Part shown: one piece after another, positions 20,298-30,415 of the stretch
How positions within the stretch are numbered: the stretch's first letter is position 1
Layout of the letters: each line of letters opens with the position of its first letter
Assembly (NCBI GenBank): GCA_947627915.1
Contig: CANQXT010000003.1
Location: 1 to 49,904 of the forward strand
Direction of reading: 5' to 3'
Source of the DNA: an uncultured Bacilli bacterium
GTDB taxonomy: Bacteria; Bacillota_I; Bacilli_A; RF39; UBA660
DNA length: 49,904 nt
The notes under the pieces: model-generated
Seen by the model: only the letters and a program-made list of their open reading frames with translations
The model's database searches: none
What the model was told of the DNA's origin: nothing
Position numbers and translations under genes: made by a program

Positions 20298-21095
20298 ATG
20301 AATGTAATGTATAAAAAAATATATTTAGAAATTACGAATAATTGTAATTTAAAATGTCCTTTTTGTATTCAAAATAAAAGAAAAAATGAATTTATAAGTC
20401 TTGATAATTTTAAAATAATATTATCTAAAATAAAAGATTATACTAAATATTTATATTTTCATGTTTTAGGAGAACCTTTATTACATCCTAATATTAATGA
20501 ACTTATTAATATAGCTAGTAAAGATTTTTATATTAATATAACTACTAATGGCTATTTAATTAATAAAATAAAAGATAATCAAAATATTAGACAAGTAAAT
20601 ATTTCACTTCATAGTTTTAATTCTAAATATAATTTAACTTTAGAAGAATATCTTAATAATATAATTAGTGTTATTAATAATTTACCTAATACTTATTTTA
20701 GTTTAAGATTTTGGGTGGATAATGAAAATAATTTAAAAATGAAAGAATATTTAGAAAATTATTTTCATAAAGAAATTAAGTTAGAAGAAAATTTTAAAAT
20801 AAATAATCATGTTTTTATAAGTATTGGTCATGAATTTATTTGGCCATCACTTACTAATAATTACTATAATGATAAAGGTAAATGTTATGCTTTAAAAGAT
20901 CATATTGGTATTTTGGTTGATGGTACCATTATACCTTGTTGTTTAGATACCGAAGGTATTATTAATTTAGGTAATATTTATAAAGATAATTTAGATGATA
21001 TTATAAATAGTAAGAGATATCAAACTATGTTAAAATGTTTTCAAGAAAATAAAAGATGTGAAGAATTATGTAAGAAGTGTAATTTTTTAGATTAA
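20298..21095 (+). CDS. Radical SAM/SPASM-like protein
   Basis: EITNNCNLKCPFCIQNKR (CxxxCxxC), GEPLLHPNI, C-terminal CCLDTEGIINLGNI...CEELCKKC. Confidence 0.85.
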   Translation: MNVMYKKIYLEITNNCNLKCPFCIQNKRKNEFISLDNFKIILSKIKDYTKYLYFHVLGEPLLHPNINELINIASKDFYINITTNGYLINKIKDNQNIRQVNISLHSFNSKYNLTLEEYLNNIISVINNLPNTYFSLRFWVDNENNLKMKEYLENYFHKEIKLEENFKINNHVFISIGHEFIWPSLTNNYYNDKGKCYALKDHIGILVDGTIIPCCLDTEGIINLGNIYKDNLDDIINSKRYQTMLKCFQENKRCEELCKKCNFLD

Positions 21096-21193
21096 AGATT
21101 AAAAAGATACTTTAGAATTATATAGATAAAATATGATAAAATGGATACTCATAGTTTAAGAAAATAAAAAAATTACTAATTTATAAAGCACTA

Positions 21194-21222
21194 TTGACAA
21201 GTGTTGATAATACGCATATAAT
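21194..21222 (+). promoter_or_regulatory. Promoter TTGACA-17-TATAAT with spacer motif shared with 31586-31614
   Basis: TTGACAAGTGTTgataaTACGCATATAATTA. Confidence 0.75.
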
Positions 21223-21246
21223 TATATTTGTAATGGAGGGTTATAT

Positions 21247-23388
21247 ATGAAAAAAAATAATATAAATGAATATTTACTTGATATACTAAAATATAATGAT
21301 TTAATTTCTGTTGATGATTTAAAAAGAGTATTAAATTATAGTAGTAAAGTAATAGATGAATTAAACAAATTACCTAATAGAGGAGAACTAGTATATGCTG
21401 TTATAAATTCATTAAAGTATTTTAGTGATGAACAAGACTTACTCGATGTTATTGATATTTGGAATAGAGTTGTTGTTACATTCAATTATGGTATCTTTTG
21501 TGAAAGAGACGGTTTAGATTGTTTAATAAAAATTTTTGATAATAAAATGTTAAGAGATAAAAATCTAACTATTAAATATGCAAATATATTTATTGATAAT
21601 GTTGCAAATTTTGATGCTAAACAATTATATAGTTATTTAACTAATGAGAAATTAATTAATAATAATTTAATAGATATGATTATTAATAATTTATCTAAAT
21701 TTCGTTTTTCCAATTTAGATATAGATTCAATAATCAATATAATAAAAGATAAATGTAATAATGATAGTATGAAAAATATTGAAGTTCTTAATGAAGATAC
21801 TTATGAATTTATAAAAGATAATACATTTGGCGATAATACTTTCTTAGTTTGTGAATTTATTGAAAAAATGCCTTTTAATAACATTGATAAAAAACATTTT
21901 CTTGATATTTTTAAAAACAATATAGAAAAAATAAATAATATTTTTAATACAAATAAAGAATTAATTAATAAATTGTGGATGAATGACGCTGATGAATTTG
22001 GCCAATTTTTAGTAGTAACATTTGATAATAAATTTAGTGATGAAGAATTAAAAGAAAGTTTAAATATCATTAATTTAGTTTATAATAACAATAAAAAAGC
22101 ATATACAGCTGTTTTAAATTTATTAGAATCTAAAAAGATAAAATATGCTAGAATACTTGCCAATATTCAAACTAGTATTTCGAGAGCTTATAATATTATT
22201 ACTAATGATTTAATTAATGAAAAAAATATTGTTGATGAAAGTTTAGATATATTTATTCAAGGTAAAGAATTATATGGTGTATATGAAGTATTAACTAATT
22301 CAAACCTTATTAACATGGGTCTTTCTTTAGAATATGCTAAAGAAATAATGAATTCTCCAGTAAGATTTGATTTTTATGAATTAGAAGTTTTTAAAAATCC
22401 ATTTTTAATTAATCTTAACCTAAATAGAAGATGCCTTAACTTAATAAGAAATATTAATGAAAAGATTAAGGAACTCTTAATTGATGATAAGCCATTAAAA
22501 AAATTAGATAAAAATGATTTATTATTTGATTTTATTGAATTACTTGAAAATTATTCACAATATTATAAGTTAATTAACGATGAATTAAATAAATATTATT
22601 ATAATAGAATTACTAACAATGATTTTAAAATATTTATGACTATAATTAAGTTATTTGGCAATAAAACTAATGAAGATGCATTAGCAAAGGGTATAGAGAT
22701 ACTTGAAAATGAAAATTTTAAAAAGCAAGGATTAAATAAAAAATATGCTTATTTATTTCTTTATGAAAAAGATAATAATAAGCAAGAAATGTATTGCAAG
22801 ATAATGACTGATAATAAATATCTACCACATCAAAAAGAACTATTAAATATTATGCAAGAATCTAAAGATAAATTTTTAAATAATTATTTAATAAAACAAG
22901 TTAATGATGAAAAAGCAATAAATACTAATTATGATTTTGTTTTAAATACTTGTAAAATATTTATCTATTGTGATAAGAAAATGAAACTCGAAATTAAAAA
23001 TTCTAAAGAAGATAATAAAGACATTGTTAGAGAAAAATCTCTTCTTAAGAGAAATGCCACTATTATTTTAATTGATCGTATAGCAAAATCTAATTATTTT
23101 AAAATACAAGATCAAGAATCTATAATGGTTAGAAATTACTTAATTAATAAATTAATTGATAAAGAAGATAATGATAATATTCTAAACGATTATAAAGAAT
23201 TAATTATTAAAGTTTTAAGTGAAGCAATAGAAGAATATTGTTATGAAAAAATGGAAGATATTCTTATAAGTTTGATAGATGAAAAATTTGGTATAAAAAT
23301 ACTTAATACAAATTATAATCAAGAATTAAAAGATAATTTAATATTAGAATATTTAAATACAAATAAAAAGACATTAAAGAAAAATTAA
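21247..23388 (+). CDS. Large helical-repeat-like protein of unknown function (paralog A)
   Basis: 713 aa, soluble, helix-rich; paralogous to 24488-26344. Confidence 0.65.
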   Translation: MKKNNINEYLLDILKYNDLISVDDLKRVLNYSSKVIDELNKLPNRGELVYAVINSLKYFSDEQDLLDVIDIWNRVVVTFNYGIFCERDGLDCLIKIFDNKMLRDKNLTIKYANIFIDNVANFDAKQLYSYLTNEKLINNNLIDMIINNLSKFRFSNLDIDSIINIIKDKCNNDSMKNIEVLNEDTYEFIKDNTFGDNTFLVCEFIEKMPFNNIDKKHFLDIFKNNIEKINNIFNTNKELINKLWMNDADEFGQFLVVTFDNKFSDEELKESLNIINLVYNNNKKAYTAVLNLLESKKIKYARILANIQTSISRAYNIITNDLINEKNIVDESLDIFIQGKELYGVYEVLTNSNLINMGLSLEYAKEIMNSPVRFDFYELEVFKNPFLINLNLNRRCLNLIRNINEKIKELLIDDKPLKKLDKNDLLFDFIELLENYSQYYKLINDELNKYYYNRITNNDFKIFMTIIKLFGNKTNEDALAKGIEILENENFKKQGLNKKYAYLFLYEKDNNKQEMYCKIMTDNKYLPHQKELLNIMQESKDKFLNNYLIKQVNDEKAINTNYDFVLNTCKIFIYCDKKMKLEIKNSKEDNKDIVREKSLLKRNATIILIDRIAKSNYFKIQDQESIMVRNYLINKLIDKEDNDNILNDYKELIIKVLSEAIEEYCYEKMEDILISLIDEKFGIKILNTNYNQELKDNLILEYLNTNKKTLKKN

Positions 23389-23390
23389 TA

Positions 23391-23427
23391 AAAAAGCGCT
23401 AGTTCTTAAAATTATTAGCGTTTTTTT
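23391..23427 (+). terminator. Rho-independent terminator
   Basis: AGCGCTA...TAGCG + TTTTTTT. Confidence 0.55.
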
Positions 23428-23472
23428 ATATATTCCCAAATAAAAAGTCCAAATAAGGACTTAAGTTTTAAA

Positions 23473-24297
23473 TTATTTTTTTAGTTTTCTTTGATAATCT
23501 TCAAATGATGGTAAAGATAAATCTTTTTCGCTATCTGGTATAACTATTCCATAATGATATAATAAATCATAATTTATCCAATCTTCTACTTCATCTAAAT
23601 GCTTCCCACAATATTCACATGTATAATATTTGAAACCATATTCACGATAAATAGGCAAAGCATTATAACTACTATAATATATTTTAGCATTCGTTAAATC
23701 AACATCATGACCAAATATTTTACATATTTTAGTTTTTAAATATTCAAGATAAGAAATATATTCTTCTAATGCATTGATTTGTTCTTGAATTTCTTGATGT
23801 TCAGGTTTAAGATCATAAGGTATCATAATCATATAATTATCAGTTTTAGGTTTATTACCATAATATGTATCATAATGACTTGCAACTTTTCCACAAATTA
23901 GGCATTTAGTTATAAATTCATAAAAACCTTCATCTCCATAAATTGAATGTTGACCTGTATAATGTTTAAATTTATAATCAATGAAAGCGACAAGATGTCC
24001 ATGTTCTTTACAATAGTTTTTAGCAAGAGTTTGATATTTATTATTTAATTTTTTTATCTTATTTTGACTAATAACAATTTGTCTATCTATTTCTTCCTTT
24101 TTCTTATCTCTTATTTCTTTCATTGTGTTAACTATTTCTTCGTATTTATTATTTTCTTGCTGTAATGATTCTTCTTTTTCTTCCTTTATCTTTTCTATAT
24201 ATTCTTTAGTTTTTTCTTTTAACTCTACGATATCTTGTATTTGTGTTTCAAATTCTTTTTTAAGTTCTTTATTAAATATATTTATATTTTTTTTCAT
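23473..24297 (-). CDS. Coiled-coil protein with two CxxC pairs, unknown function
   Basis: Charged coiled-coil N-half; CLICGKVASHY and YYTCEYCGKHLDE. Confidence 0.65.
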   Translation of the reverse strand: MKKNINIFNKELKKEFETQIQDIVELKEKTKEYIEKIKEEKEESLQQENNKYEEIVNTMKEIRDKKKEEIDRQIVISQNKIKKLNNKYQTLAKNYCKEHGHLVAFIDYKFKHYTGQHSIYGDEGFYEFITKCLICGKVASHYDTYYGNKPKTDNYMIMIPYDLKPEHQEIQEQINALEEYISYLEYLKTKICKIFGHDVDLTNAKIYYSSYNALPIYREYGFKYYTCEYCGKHLDEVEDWINYDLLYHYGIVIPDSEKDLSLPSFEDYQRKLKK

Positions 24298-24487
24298 AAA
24301 CCCTCTCCATAGGTTTATTCTAACATATAAATTTGCAAAAAACTATAATAACACTTAAGAAAAGAACTTGTTAAATTTCTAAATTAATGTATAATATTTA
24401 TTACAAAGAAATGGAATCAGAGATAATATTATAAAAATACTTAATATATTAATTTAATTTTAAAGTAAAAAAAGGAGAAAAGAAAAA

Positions 24488-26344
24488 ATGAAACAAGATG
24501 AAGCAAAAGAATTATTAAAAAAATTACAAGAAGATAAATATGTAGATAGTAAAACATTAAAAAAGATTTTAACATTTAGCGATAAAGTATTAGAAAAATT
24601 AAATAAAATAAATGATGCTTATTTAAGCGATGTATGCCATGTATTAACTCTTTATAATAATGAGAAAGAAAGATTAGAAATAATTAAGTTATTTAATGTT
24701 TCTCCTGAAGAAAAACTATTATCTGATATTTTTTCTGGAGAATTATTTGATATTTATCTTGATACAAAGGAAAGCGACTTTTTACTAGCTATTTTAAAAA
24801 ATCCAATGTTAAGGGACAATGAATTAGCTATTAAACATGCTAAAATATTTGCAGAAAATAATAATAAAAGTAATAGAAATATATTATATAAATTTTTAAC
24901 AGATGAATTTTTTATAAAAAATAATTTAGTTTCAAAGTTTATTGATAAAATTAATAAATTATATAATGAATACTATTTAGATATTGATTATATTTTAAAT
25001 ATTATAAAAGAAAAATATAATGATAAGTATATTGATACATATATTAAATTATTAAATGAACCAAATGTATTTGTAGCAAAATACGCTTATTATTTTATAA
25101 TGAACAATACTTTTGGTAATCCTAAAGATAATATTTTAATGGCAAAAATACTGCCAATTTTTGATGATGTTTTATATAGAAATGAGTTTGCTCAACTAAT
25201 TATTAATAATAAAGATTTATTTGTTGATGTCATAAGAAAAAATAAAAATATTCTTCAACATACATTTCCACCTCAAAGAGAATTTATTTATAGATTCTTT
25301 AAAATGGCTAGTAAAAATAAATTTACCAAAGAAGATATAAATAAAGGAATTGAGTTAATTATTAAATATTATATTGATGAACTTTATGAAGAACAAAAAT
25401 TAATGAATATACTTAAAAATAAAAAATTTAAAGAAATGGATGAACTTCTTAATTTAGAAGTTAGTCCAAATGATATTCTTACTATAGCTAACTTAAATAG
25501 TAAGATATATGACAAAATAATAATTATTATTAAAAATTATCCTGATTATATTAATGTAACATTAAAGTGTGTTCAAGAATTATTTAAAAATTATGATTTA
25601 AAAGAAGATGCTAATTTAGAATATGTAATTAATATTATATTAAAGTATGTTAAAGAAAGAGATGTTCAAGATTTTTATAATGTCATAGATATAATAGAAA
25701 ATAGTTATTTAAGAAGAGATAATTTAAATATTGAATATGCTGAACTTTATATAAATGAAAATAATAAATTAAAGAGAGATTTATATCAAAATATTATGAC
25801 AATACCAAAATATATTGAATATAGAGAAGAATTAATAAACATGTTAATACCAGTAAATAATGAAACTTTACTACAAATATTACAAAAATACATGGAAATA
25901 ATAGATGATGAAAAAGAATTATTTAATTTATTTAAAATATTAATTGGATATAATAAAGTTGAAGAATTAAGTTATGAAAAAGAGAATCAGAGTGTTGTCA
26001 CATTAGCTGACTCAATTATAGAAGAATACAATAAATATGAATTAGATAAAAATGCTCAAGATATAAATAATTATTTATTGAATGGTTTAATGGGATTAAA
26101 AAATAAACAATTTTTAAAAGATAATTATGATGTAATATATAAATGGTTGTATGAAGTTGTAGTAACAGGAGAATATGGTAATATTTATGAAGTTAAAAAA
26201 GTAATTCAAGATAAATTTAATATAACTATTGAAACGGAAAAAGAAGCTCATGAAAATAAGATAGAATTAGTTAATGAATTAATTAATTCTATGGAAAATA
26301 AAGAAGAAGTAAATATAAGAAAATTAGTTAAAAAGAGTAAATAA
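24488..26344 (+). CDS. Large helical-repeat-like protein of unknown function (paralog B)
   Basis: VDSKTLKKILTFSDKVLEKLNKI vs ISVDDLKRVLNYSSKVIDELNKL; NPMLRDNELAIKHAKIFAEN vs NKMLRDKNLTIKYANIFIDN. Confidence 0.65.
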   Translation: MKQDEAKELLKKLQEDKYVDSKTLKKILTFSDKVLEKLNKINDAYLSDVCHVLTLYNNEKERLEIIKLFNVSPEEKLLSDIFSGELFDIYLDTKESDFLLAILKNPMLRDNELAIKHAKIFAENNNKSNRNILYKFLTDEFFIKNNLVSKFIDKINKLYNEYYLDIDYILNIIKEKYNDKYIDTYIKLLNEPNVFVAKYAYYFIMNNTFGNPKDNILMAKILPIFDDVLYRNEFAQLIINNKDLFVDVIRKNKNILQHTFPPQREFIYRFFKMASKNKFTKEDINKGIELIIKYYIDELYEEQKLMNILKNKKFKEMDELLNLEVSPNDILTIANLNSKIYDKIIIIIKNYPDYINVTLKCVQELFKNYDLKEDANLEYVINIILKYVKERDVQDFYNVIDIIENSYLRRDNLNIEYAELYINENNKLKRDLYQNIMTIPKYIEYREELINMLIPVNNETLLQILQKYMEIIDDEKELFNLFKILIGYNKVEELSYEKENQSVVTLADSIIEEYNKYELDKNAQDINNYLLNGLMGLKNKQFLKDNYDVIYKWLYEVVVTGEYGNIYEVKKVIQDKFNITIETEKEAHENKIELVNELINSMENKEEVNIRKLVKKSK

Positions 26345-26392
26345 TCTAGATTTTATAAGAATAATTAATTATAATTATTTTAGAGGTGGATT

Positions 26393-26746
26393 ATGATATT
26401 AAAAAAATGTAATGATTGTGGAGCATTAGTAAAAGTAATTGAAGATAGTGAATGTATTAAATGTTGTGGTAGCAAAATGGAAGTGGTTAAAGCTAATTCA
26501 GTGGATGCAGCATTTGAAAAACATGTTCCAACATATGAAATAGTTGGTGATAAACTAGTGGTTACAGTAAATCATGTAATGGATAGTGATCATTATATTG
26601 AATGGATTTGTTTTGAAAGTGATAATAAAGAAGAAACTATTTATTTAAAACCAGGAATGGATACAAAAGTAGAATTTACTTACGCTAAAGGTAAATTATA
26701 TGCTTATTGTAATAAACATGGTTTATGGGAAAATGAAGTAAAATAA
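26393..26746 (+). CDS. dfx: Desulfoferrodoxin/superoxide reductase
   Basis: CNDCG...CIKCCGSKMEVV; EKHVPTYEI; HYIEWICF; YAYCNKHGLWE. Confidence 0.92.
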   Translation: MILKKCNDCGALVKVIEDSECIKCCGSKMEVVKANSVDAAFEKHVPTYEIVGDKLVVTVNHVMDSDHYIEWICFESDNKEETIYLKPGMDTKVEFTYAKGKLYAYCNKHGLWENEVK

Positions 26747-26793
26747 TTGCTAAATAAAAAAATAATGGTTATAATTTTATTAGGAGGATTTAT

Positions 26794-27204
26794 ATGTACG
26801 ATTTTGGTTATTTTGATCCTGAACCTGTGGTTAATTCAGGAATTAGTGGTACTACTATATGGGTTATTGTTTCTATTGTAGTAGCTATAATTGGGGGAAT
26901 GGTTTTATATTTTGTTTATATTAAACCAGATGTTAAATGTGAAAATAAATATTTAAAGTGGTTTAAAAATTTCTTTAATTTTAAAAATATGTTAATTGAA
27001 GATTTATTAAAAGTTCTTTATATAGTACTTGCAATATATATAACATTTACATCTTTTGCTTTAATACCTACTAATTTTGTTAGTTTCTTATTTACCTTAG
27101 TAATAGGTAATATAGCATTAAGATTAGTATTTGAAAGTATGTTAGTCTTAATTATGATTTGGAAGAATACTGATGAATTAACGAAAAAAAATTCTAAAAA
27201 GTAA
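26794..27204 (+). CDS. DUF4282-like membrane protein
   Basis: Three TM segments; LRLVFESMLVLIMIWKNTDEL. Confidence 0.5.
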   Translation: MYDFGYFDPEPVVNSGISGTTIWVIVSIVVAIIGGMVLYFVYIKPDVKCENKYLKWFKNFFNFKNMLIEDLLKVLYIVLAIYITFTSFALIPTNFVSFLFTLVIGNIALRLVFESMLVLIMIWKNTDELTKKNSKK

Positions 27205-27221
27205 CCGAAAGGTTATTTTTT
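27196..27221 (+). terminator. Rho-independent terminator
   Basis: GTAACC-gaaa-GGTTATTTTTT. Confidence 0.6.
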
Positions 27222-27271
27222 AAATTGAATAATAAAATAATAAATTGTATAATTTATATGGAGGATGTGTT

Positions 27272-27928
27272 ATGAAAAAAGATAGTATGTCATTTATTAT
27301 TAGTATTTTATTTATTATATTTGGGATTATAATATTTTTTAAACCAGGGGCTGTAATAGATTTTGCTTCATATTTATTGGGAGGAATATTTGTTTTAGTA
27401 GGATTATATAAATGTTTAAATTACTATATAAAAGATAAAAACTTAAAAGTAGTTAATCATTATGAACTTGCTTTTGGAATTACAGCAATTATATTAGGGG
27501 TATTATTTGTTTTACTAGCTGATACATTATTAATTCTTTTCAAAATATTTGTAGGAGCATGGTTAATTATTCGGGGACTTGGTTATGTTATGCAAACATT
27601 TTTTACAACTAATAGAGATAAGAAATTTATAATTTTAATTGTTACTGGTTTAATAATAATTGGCTTAGGTTTATTTGTAATATTAAGAATGGACTTTAAA
27701 GAAGATTTTAAATTTATTGGTTTATTTATGGTATTATATGGATTAATAGATTTTATAAGTTATTTTGTTTATAAAGATAATGATGTTATAGATGATACAC
27801 CAGAATTAATAAATAAAGTGGATGCTATAGACATGCAAGAAAAAACAGAAAATTCTGATGTGTATGAAGTCGAATTAGAAGAACCAACTAAAAAGAAGAA
27901 AAAAGCAAAGAAAGGAAGTAAAAAGTAA
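27272..27928 (+). CDS. DUF308/HdeD-like membrane protein
   Basis: Six TM segments, Lys-rich tail. Start moved from 27245 to 27272, which has GGAGG upstream. Confidence 0.65.
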   Translation: MKKDSMSFIISILFIIFGIIIFFKPGAVIDFASYLLGGIFVLVGLYKCLNYYIKDKNLKVVNHYELAFGITAIILGVLFVLLADTLLILFKIFVGAWLIIRGLGYVMQTFFTTNRDKKFIILIVTGLIIIGLGLFVILRMDFKEDFKFIGLFMVLYGLIDFISYFVYKDNDVIDDTPELINKVDAIDMQEKTENSDVYEVELEEPTKKKKKAKKGSKK

Positions 27929-27953
27929 TATTTTACTTTTTTAATACTTTATT

Positions 27954-28757
27954 ATGTTAAAAAAAATATTAATTAAAGAAATATATTTACCAATTTTATA
28001 TATTATTTTAGCTTTTATTATTTATTTTATATTAAGTAAAATTGTTGATAAAGCTTTAGTTATTAACAAATTAAATAAAAATAAAAGTGATATAAAATTA
28101 AAAAGAGAGAAAACAATTGTTAATTTAATTAAAAATATAATTAAATATGTTATTGCGGTTATTACGATACTTGCTATTCTAAATGTTTATGGAATTGAGA
28201 CAAAAAGTATTATTGCTTCCTTAGGTATAGCAGGAGCAATTATAGGTCTTGCTTTTCAAGATATTATTAAAAACTTATTATCAGGTATTACTATTATTTT
28301 TGATGATCATTATGTTCAAGGTGATATAGTTACTATTAATGGTTTTAAAGGAGAAGTTATTGAACTTGGATTACAAACAACAAAGTTAAAATCTTATGAA
28401 GGAGAAGTATTAATAATAAGTAATCATTTAATAACAAGTGTTATTAATCATAGTATGTGTAATACAAATATTTATTTAGATTTAAAAATTAATAAAGAAA
28501 TAAGTATTAATGAAATTGAGAATATATTAAATAAGGTTAGTGAGAAATTAGTTAAGAGAAAAGATGTTAAGAAAGATATATCTTTACTGGGAGTAGAATT
28601 AATTAATACTAATAATTATATTTATAAAATATTAATTGAATGTGATGCAGAACATCAATATGAAGTTAAAAGAGAATTTATGACACTTTTAAAAGCAGAA
28701 TATGATAAAATAGGTATAGATGTACCTAGTGATATAATAGAGATAAAGGAGAAATGA
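27954..28757 (+). CDS. Small-conductance mechanosensitive channel, MscS family
   Basis: LGIAGAIIGLAFQDIIKNLLSGITIIFDDHYVQGDIVTINGFKGEVIELGLQTTKL. Confidence 0.9.
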   Translation: MLKKILIKEIYLPILYIILAFIIYFILSKIVDKALVINKLNKNKSDIKLKREKTIVNLIKNIIKYVIAVITILAILNVYGIETKSIIASLGIAGAIIGLAFQDIIKNLLSGITIIFDDHYVQGDIVTINGFKGEVIELGLQTTKLKSYEGEVLIISNHLITSVINHSMCNTNIYLDLKINKEISINEIENILNKVSEKLVKRKDVKKDISLLGVELINTNNYIYKILIECDAEHQYEVKREFMTLLKAEYDKIGIDVPSDIIEIKEK

Positions 28758-29638
28758 AAATGGAAAAAGCAAAAGTATATTTTACAAAAAGAATTACAAA
28801 GGAAGCTTTAGTAGATATTTATAAAGCTTTAAATTATGAATTAAAAGGTAATGTGGCAGTGAAAGTACATTCTGGAGAAAAAGGAAACCAAAATTATTTA
28901 CGTCCAGAATTTATGGAAGATATTATATCTTATGTTAATGGCACAGTAGTAGAGTGTAATACAGCATATGATGGTGCTAGAGATAAAACAGATAAACATT
29001 TAGAATTATTAAGAGAACATGAATGGAGTAAATATTATAAAGTAGATATTATGGATAGTGAAGAAGATATTACTTTAGATATTCCTAATGGTAAAGTTAT
29101 TAAGAAAAACTATGTTGGTAAAAATTTACTTAACTATGATTCAATGTTAGTCTTATCACATTTTAAAGGACATCCAATGGGAGGCTTTGGTGGAGCATTA
29201 AAACAACTTTCTATTGGTATTGCCTCTAGTCACGGTAAAAGATATATTCATTGTGCTGGTAAGGAAGATGGTTCTTATGAAGATATGTTTAAAACAAAAC
29301 AAGATTTATTCTTAGAAAGCATGGCAGATGCTGCTAGTTCAGTAACTAATCATTTTAAGGGTAATATTGTTTATATCAATGTTATGTGTAATATGTCTGT
29401 AGATTGTGATTGTTGTGCTGTAGCAGAAGATCCTTGTATGCAAGATATTGGTATTCTTGCTAGTTTAGATCCGGTTGCTATTGATAAAGCTTGTATTGAT
29501 TTAGTTAAAAATTCTAATGATCCAGGCAAAGAACATTTATTAGAAAGAATTAATTCTAAAAATGGTGAACATACAATATATGCAGCAGAAGAACTAGGTG
29601 TAGGTACAACTAATTATGAATTAATAAATATAGATTAA
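28754..29638 (+). CDS. DUF362 domain protein
   Basis: VAVKVHSGEKGNQNYLRPEF; LSHFKGHPMGGFGGALKQLSIGIAS; MCNMSVDCDCC; LDPVAIDKACIDLV. Confidence 0.8.
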   Translation: MKMEKAKVYFTKRITKEALVDIYKALNYELKGNVAVKVHSGEKGNQNYLRPEFMEDIISYVNGTVVECNTAYDGARDKTDKHLELLREHEWSKYYKVDIMDSEEDITLDIPNGKVIKKNYVGKNLLNYDSMLVLSHFKGHPMGGFGGALKQLSIGIASSHGKRYIHCAGKEDGSYEDMFKTKQDLFLESMADAASSVTNHFKGNIVYINVMCNMSVDCDCCAVAEDPCMQDIGILASLDPVAIDKACIDLVKNSNDPGKEHLLERINSKNGEHTIYAAEELGVGTTNYELINID

Positions 29639-29645
29639 GGTTCTT

Positions 29646-30290
29646 ATGAAGAAGTTAAAATATATTATATTATTAATTTTACCCATACTATTATTAACTG
29701 GTTGTAGTAAAGATTTAACAACGGGAGATATTGAAGGTTATCATTTTGAAGAAGTTGATGAAGTAACTAATTATGTTAAAATAGTTACTAATAAAGATAA
29801 AGTTATACTCTTAGAATTATATCCGGATATTGCCCCTATTACTGTAGCTAATTTTCAAAAATTAGTAAGTGAAAAATTTTATGATGGTTTAATCTTCCAT
29901 CGTGTTATTGAAGATTTTATGATTCAAGGTGGCGATCCTTTAGGTACAGGTTATGGTGGTAGCGATGATACTATTAAAGGAGAATTTAGTAGTAATGGGG
30001 TAGAAAATAATTTAAAACATGAAGAAGGCATAATTTCCATGGCGAGAAGTGATGACAATAATCCTGATACTACTGATGATTTAAATAGTGCGAGTAGTCA
30101 ATTCTTTATCTGTGTAAATTCTAATGATAATATTGGTTATCTTGATGGCAATTATGCTGCCTTTGGTAAAGTTATTGCTGGTTATGATAATGTCTTAGAA
30201 ATATCTAAAGTAAATACTGATCAATATGATAAACCAGTTGTTAAACAAATTATGGAAACTGTTAGATTTGTTAAAATAGAAGAAAAATAA
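29646..30290 (+). CDS. Lipoprotein peptidyl-prolyl cis-trans isomerase (cyclophilin type)
   Basis: Lipobox LLLTGCSK; FHRVIEDFMIQGGDPLGTGYGGSDDTIKGEF; SSQFFICVNSN; AAFGKVIAGYDNV. Confidence 0.93.
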   Translation: MKKLKYIILLILPILLLTGCSKDLTTGDIEGYHFEEVDEVTNYVKIVTNKDKVILLELYPDIAPITVANFQKLVSEKFYDGLIFHRVIEDFMIQGGDPLGTGYGGSDDTIKGEFSSNGVENNLKHEEGIISMARSDDNNPDTTDDLNSASSQFFICVNSNDNIGYLDGNYAAFGKVIAGYDNVLEISKVNTDQYDKPVVKQIMETVRFVKIEEK

Positions 30291-30322
30291 AATACTTAGA
30301 AAAATCTAGGTATTTTTTTTCT
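30290..30322 (+). terminator. Rho-independent terminator
   Basis: ATACTTAGA-aaaa-TCTAGGTAT + T run. Confidence 0.75.
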
Positions 30323-30415
30323 TTAGTATAAAATGTTAACTATTTAGCATAATATATAATGTGTAAAAAAATTACATTTATATTGCAATAAAAATACAAA
30401 AGAGGTATAATTTAA

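Noticed and set aside
20298-21095. Radical SAM/SPASM protein as a RiPP maturase
   Set aside because: No small precursor-like peptide found nearby; generic SPASM assignment is safer.
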